64,000 bases of DNA from Rhizobium sp. Root1334. Lineage in GTDB: Bacteria; Pseudomonadota; Alphaproteobacteria; Rhizobiales; Rhizobiaceae. The DNA is taken from assembly GCF_001426665.1 (NCBI RefSeq), contig NZ_LMEY01000001.1, positions 1,017,178 through 1,081,177 of the forward strand. Direction: 5' to 3'. Shown piece after piece: positions 62,715 through 64,000 of this stretch. The number at the start of each line of letters is the position of its first letter. Within the stretch, counting starts at the first letter, position 1. The position numbers were made by a program, and so were the translations under genes. Under the pieces are notes generated by a model. The model was not told the DNA's origin. It worked only from the letters and a program-made list of their open reading frames with translations, and ran no database searches.

Positions 62715-63203
62715 CTATGCGATGGCGATGATCTCCAGTTCCTGATCGCCCGCGCCAACGACATCGCCAACGGCCTTGCCCGTCAGAAGCCGTGCCACCG
62801 GTGAGACATAGGAAATCGACCCGGCCTTGGGATCGGCCTCATCCTCGCCGACAATACGGTAGGTCTGCACACGCCCGTCGCTGCGTGCGAAGGTCACCGT
62901 GCTGCCGAAGGCAACCGTATCGGTCGACTCCGGCGCAGCGACAATCTCGGCCGTATGAACCCGGGCGGCAAAGTAGCGGGCATCGCGCATGGGGGTTGCC
63001 ACTTGGCGCCGCCGTTCGTTGACATCCTCGATGACACTCGCGGCCTCATAGGCAGCGCGTGCTTGCTCAAGCTGCAGTTCCAGCGCTTTCAATCCGGCCA
63101 CCGTCACCCGGTTCGGGTGCGGGGAAATCGGACGGTCCGGCAGATGGGTTTCCGCAGCCGTTTCAGCACTGTCATCCTTGGCAAAAGCAACACTCAATTT
63201 CAA
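62715..63203 (-). CDS. GreA/GreB-family transcription elongation factor-like protein
   Basis: The 162-residue product has a shortened coiled-coil N-terminal part (about 35-75, VAGLKALELQLEQARAAYEAAS) and a GreA/GreB C-terminal domain (TVTFARSDGRVQTYRIVGEDEADPKAGSISYVSPVARLLTG, KAVGDVV). Canonical GreA has an acidic tip in the hairpin; the tip here is not clearly preserved. The start is TTG 63203, or TTG 63197, which lies 8 bases after GGAG; no ATG is available. It rescues stalled RNA polymerase in relatives. Confidence 0.85.
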   Translation of the reverse strand: MKLSVAFAKDDSAETAAETHLPDRPISPHPNRVTVAGLKALELQLEQARAAYEAASVIEDVNERRRQVATPMRDARYFAARVHTAEIVAAPESTDTVAFGSTVTFARSDGRVQTYRIVGEDEADPKAGSISYVSPVARLLTGKAVGDVVGAGDQELEIIAIA

Positions 63204-64000
63204 AACTCCATCTCGGCACGTTGCGCCGTTACCGGCGCACGGGGAATGACCGCGTGTTTGTCAGAAACCCACATGGGAAGACAAGGAATGATCCACCGGT
63301 CGTCCACCATCCTGCGCCTGCGCTGGTTCAGGGTATTCCCGGCAGCAAGATAGCATGAACCTGCCGGTTATTCTCACGTGCTACCGGTGGAATTTAGACA
63401 TGGCAATTCGGGCCGAACGCAACCGCCGCCCGCGAACACCTCATCCTCGGGCATGTCCGCGGGGACGACGGAGGAAATATCCATCTCCCGGGTGCTAAAA
63501 AATCATCTCGCGTGAGCAGGACAAAACGAGCATCTTCCCTTTAACGCCAAATACTTGTCGCCCAATCTCCCCTACGCCCGCGCACCCCAATCGCACCGAA
63601 AATCATCCCCGCAAATCCCCGCGATCAAAACCTGTGCCATCATCATTGCGTCCTGTCATCGGCGAGACCGCTAGGCGTAGCGGTGAGACAGGGCCGGTGC
63701 CGTCAGAAAGTGGTTTCCCTCCCGTCTGCAAAATGGCGGGGCGTGCCTGTGAGGCACACATGAGGACCGGCGAGCGGTATTGCGACAGCAATATCTTTCC
63801 TGGCGCGGCGGCAACGTCAGCGTCAGCCCGTATCAAAAGGGCGCCGCCATCCCCGCAGAGAAACCGGAGTTGCCCATCGTCGAACACTGAACGGGGCGCT
63901 GGAAGGCGTCATATACTTTACTTTGTCCCGGCACTTTCCAGCGCCCCGGCCAAGTAAACAATAGAGAAAACCACGGCGGATTTTCCGGGCGTGGTTATAG
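63204..64000. other. Gene-free end region with clustered strong hairpins
   Basis: No frame here has a convincing start and domain. The right half holds at least five stems: CCTGTC/GACAGG (63652-63692) enclosing ACCGCT/AGCGGT; GTGCC/GGCAC (63743-63757); TATTGC/GCAATA (63778-63793); GGCGGC/GCCGCC (63807-63848); GGGGCGCTGGAA/TTCCAGCGCCCC (63893-63947). The left half (63204-63600) shows nothing recognisable. The hairpin cluster may be a structured RNA or an extended leader of an upstream or downstream gene outside the window. Confidence 0.5.

Noticed and set aside
63652..63760. Cobalamin riboswitch or RNase P RNA at the window end
   Set aside because: The conserved cores (GCCACTG-type box, GAGGAAAGTCC) are missing.
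63603..63957. Two overlapping frames on opposite strands near the window end
   Set aside because: Both are low in domain signal, lack ribosome sites and sit on strong hairpins, so I treat the area as non-coding.
1..64000. CRISPR array, insertion sequence or phage attachment site
   Set aside because: No regularly spaced repeats, transposase motifs or integrase gene were seen.

Overview
The window is a piece of a chromosome from a member of the Rhizobiaceae (Rhizobium / Sinorhizobium / Agrobacterium group). The reasons are high G+C coding sequence throughout, the frcBCAK-frcR fructose uptake block, a cAMP block (CRP-like regulator, CHASE2 adenylate cyclase, FecR protein, cyclic-nucleotide phosphodiesterase) in an order that from memory matches the Sinorhizobium meliloti Clr/CyaD1/SpdA region, and typical rhizobial housekeeping genes (rpmH-rnpA-yidC, engB, argB, dapD). 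No phage, plasmid, insertion sequence or CRISPR array is visible. Nearly all of the window is ordinary chromosomal backbone with small accessory insertions.

Layout. 1-5.3 kb: end of an unknown gene, a LysR regulator divergent from a small monooxygenase-fold protein, a glycosyltransferase, a palindromic repeat, then frk, pyrE and a glyoxalase-like gene on the minus strand. 5.3-13 kb: a secreted duplicated small protein, pyrC, the frcBCAK operon, divergent frcR and a FucU-like mutarotase. 13-19.1 kb: the cAMP block, with a DoxX gene, clr, cyaD1, a FecR protein, a Sel1-repeat protein behind a near-perfect Clr-type operator, and spdA. 19-28 kb: putA, YigZ, an SLC13 permease, an aldo/keto reductase and small genes, ending at a tRNA-Arg. 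28-34.4 kb: a histidine kinase / flavin disulfide reductase / TVP38 cluster and a chemotaxis receptor with a CheR-tether C-terminus. 34.6-45.6 kb: rpmH-rnpA-yidC, engB and argB, separated by LysR/EamA genes, msrB, and a fasciclin / anti-sigma / ECF sigma module. 45.8-63.2 kb: ada, exporters, nucleotidase, EF-hand protein, PepSY protein, LOG protein, dapD, two-component kinase, aldo/keto reductase-AraC-SDR cluster, LysR/EamA pair and a GreA/GreB-like factor. 63.2-64 kb: no convincing protein gene but a cluster of strong hairpins.

How the genes work together. FrcBCA would import fructose (and related sugars), FrcK and Frk would phosphorylate sugar, FrcR would repress or sense, and the FucU-like protein would interconvert sugar anomers. 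In the cAMP block, CyaD1 (membrane sensor and cyclase) would make cAMP, Clr would bind it and activate the Sel1-repeat gene through the box at 17071-17086, and SpdA would act on cyclic nucleotides. Gene names are assigned from sequence motifs and gene order; no database search was run. The points most worth a second look are the Clr box with its target, the FecR/CHASE2 pairing, the SigK-like/fasciclin module, the TVP38-flavoprotein-kinase cluster, an SDR lacking its catalytic Tyr, and the hairpin-rich end of the window.
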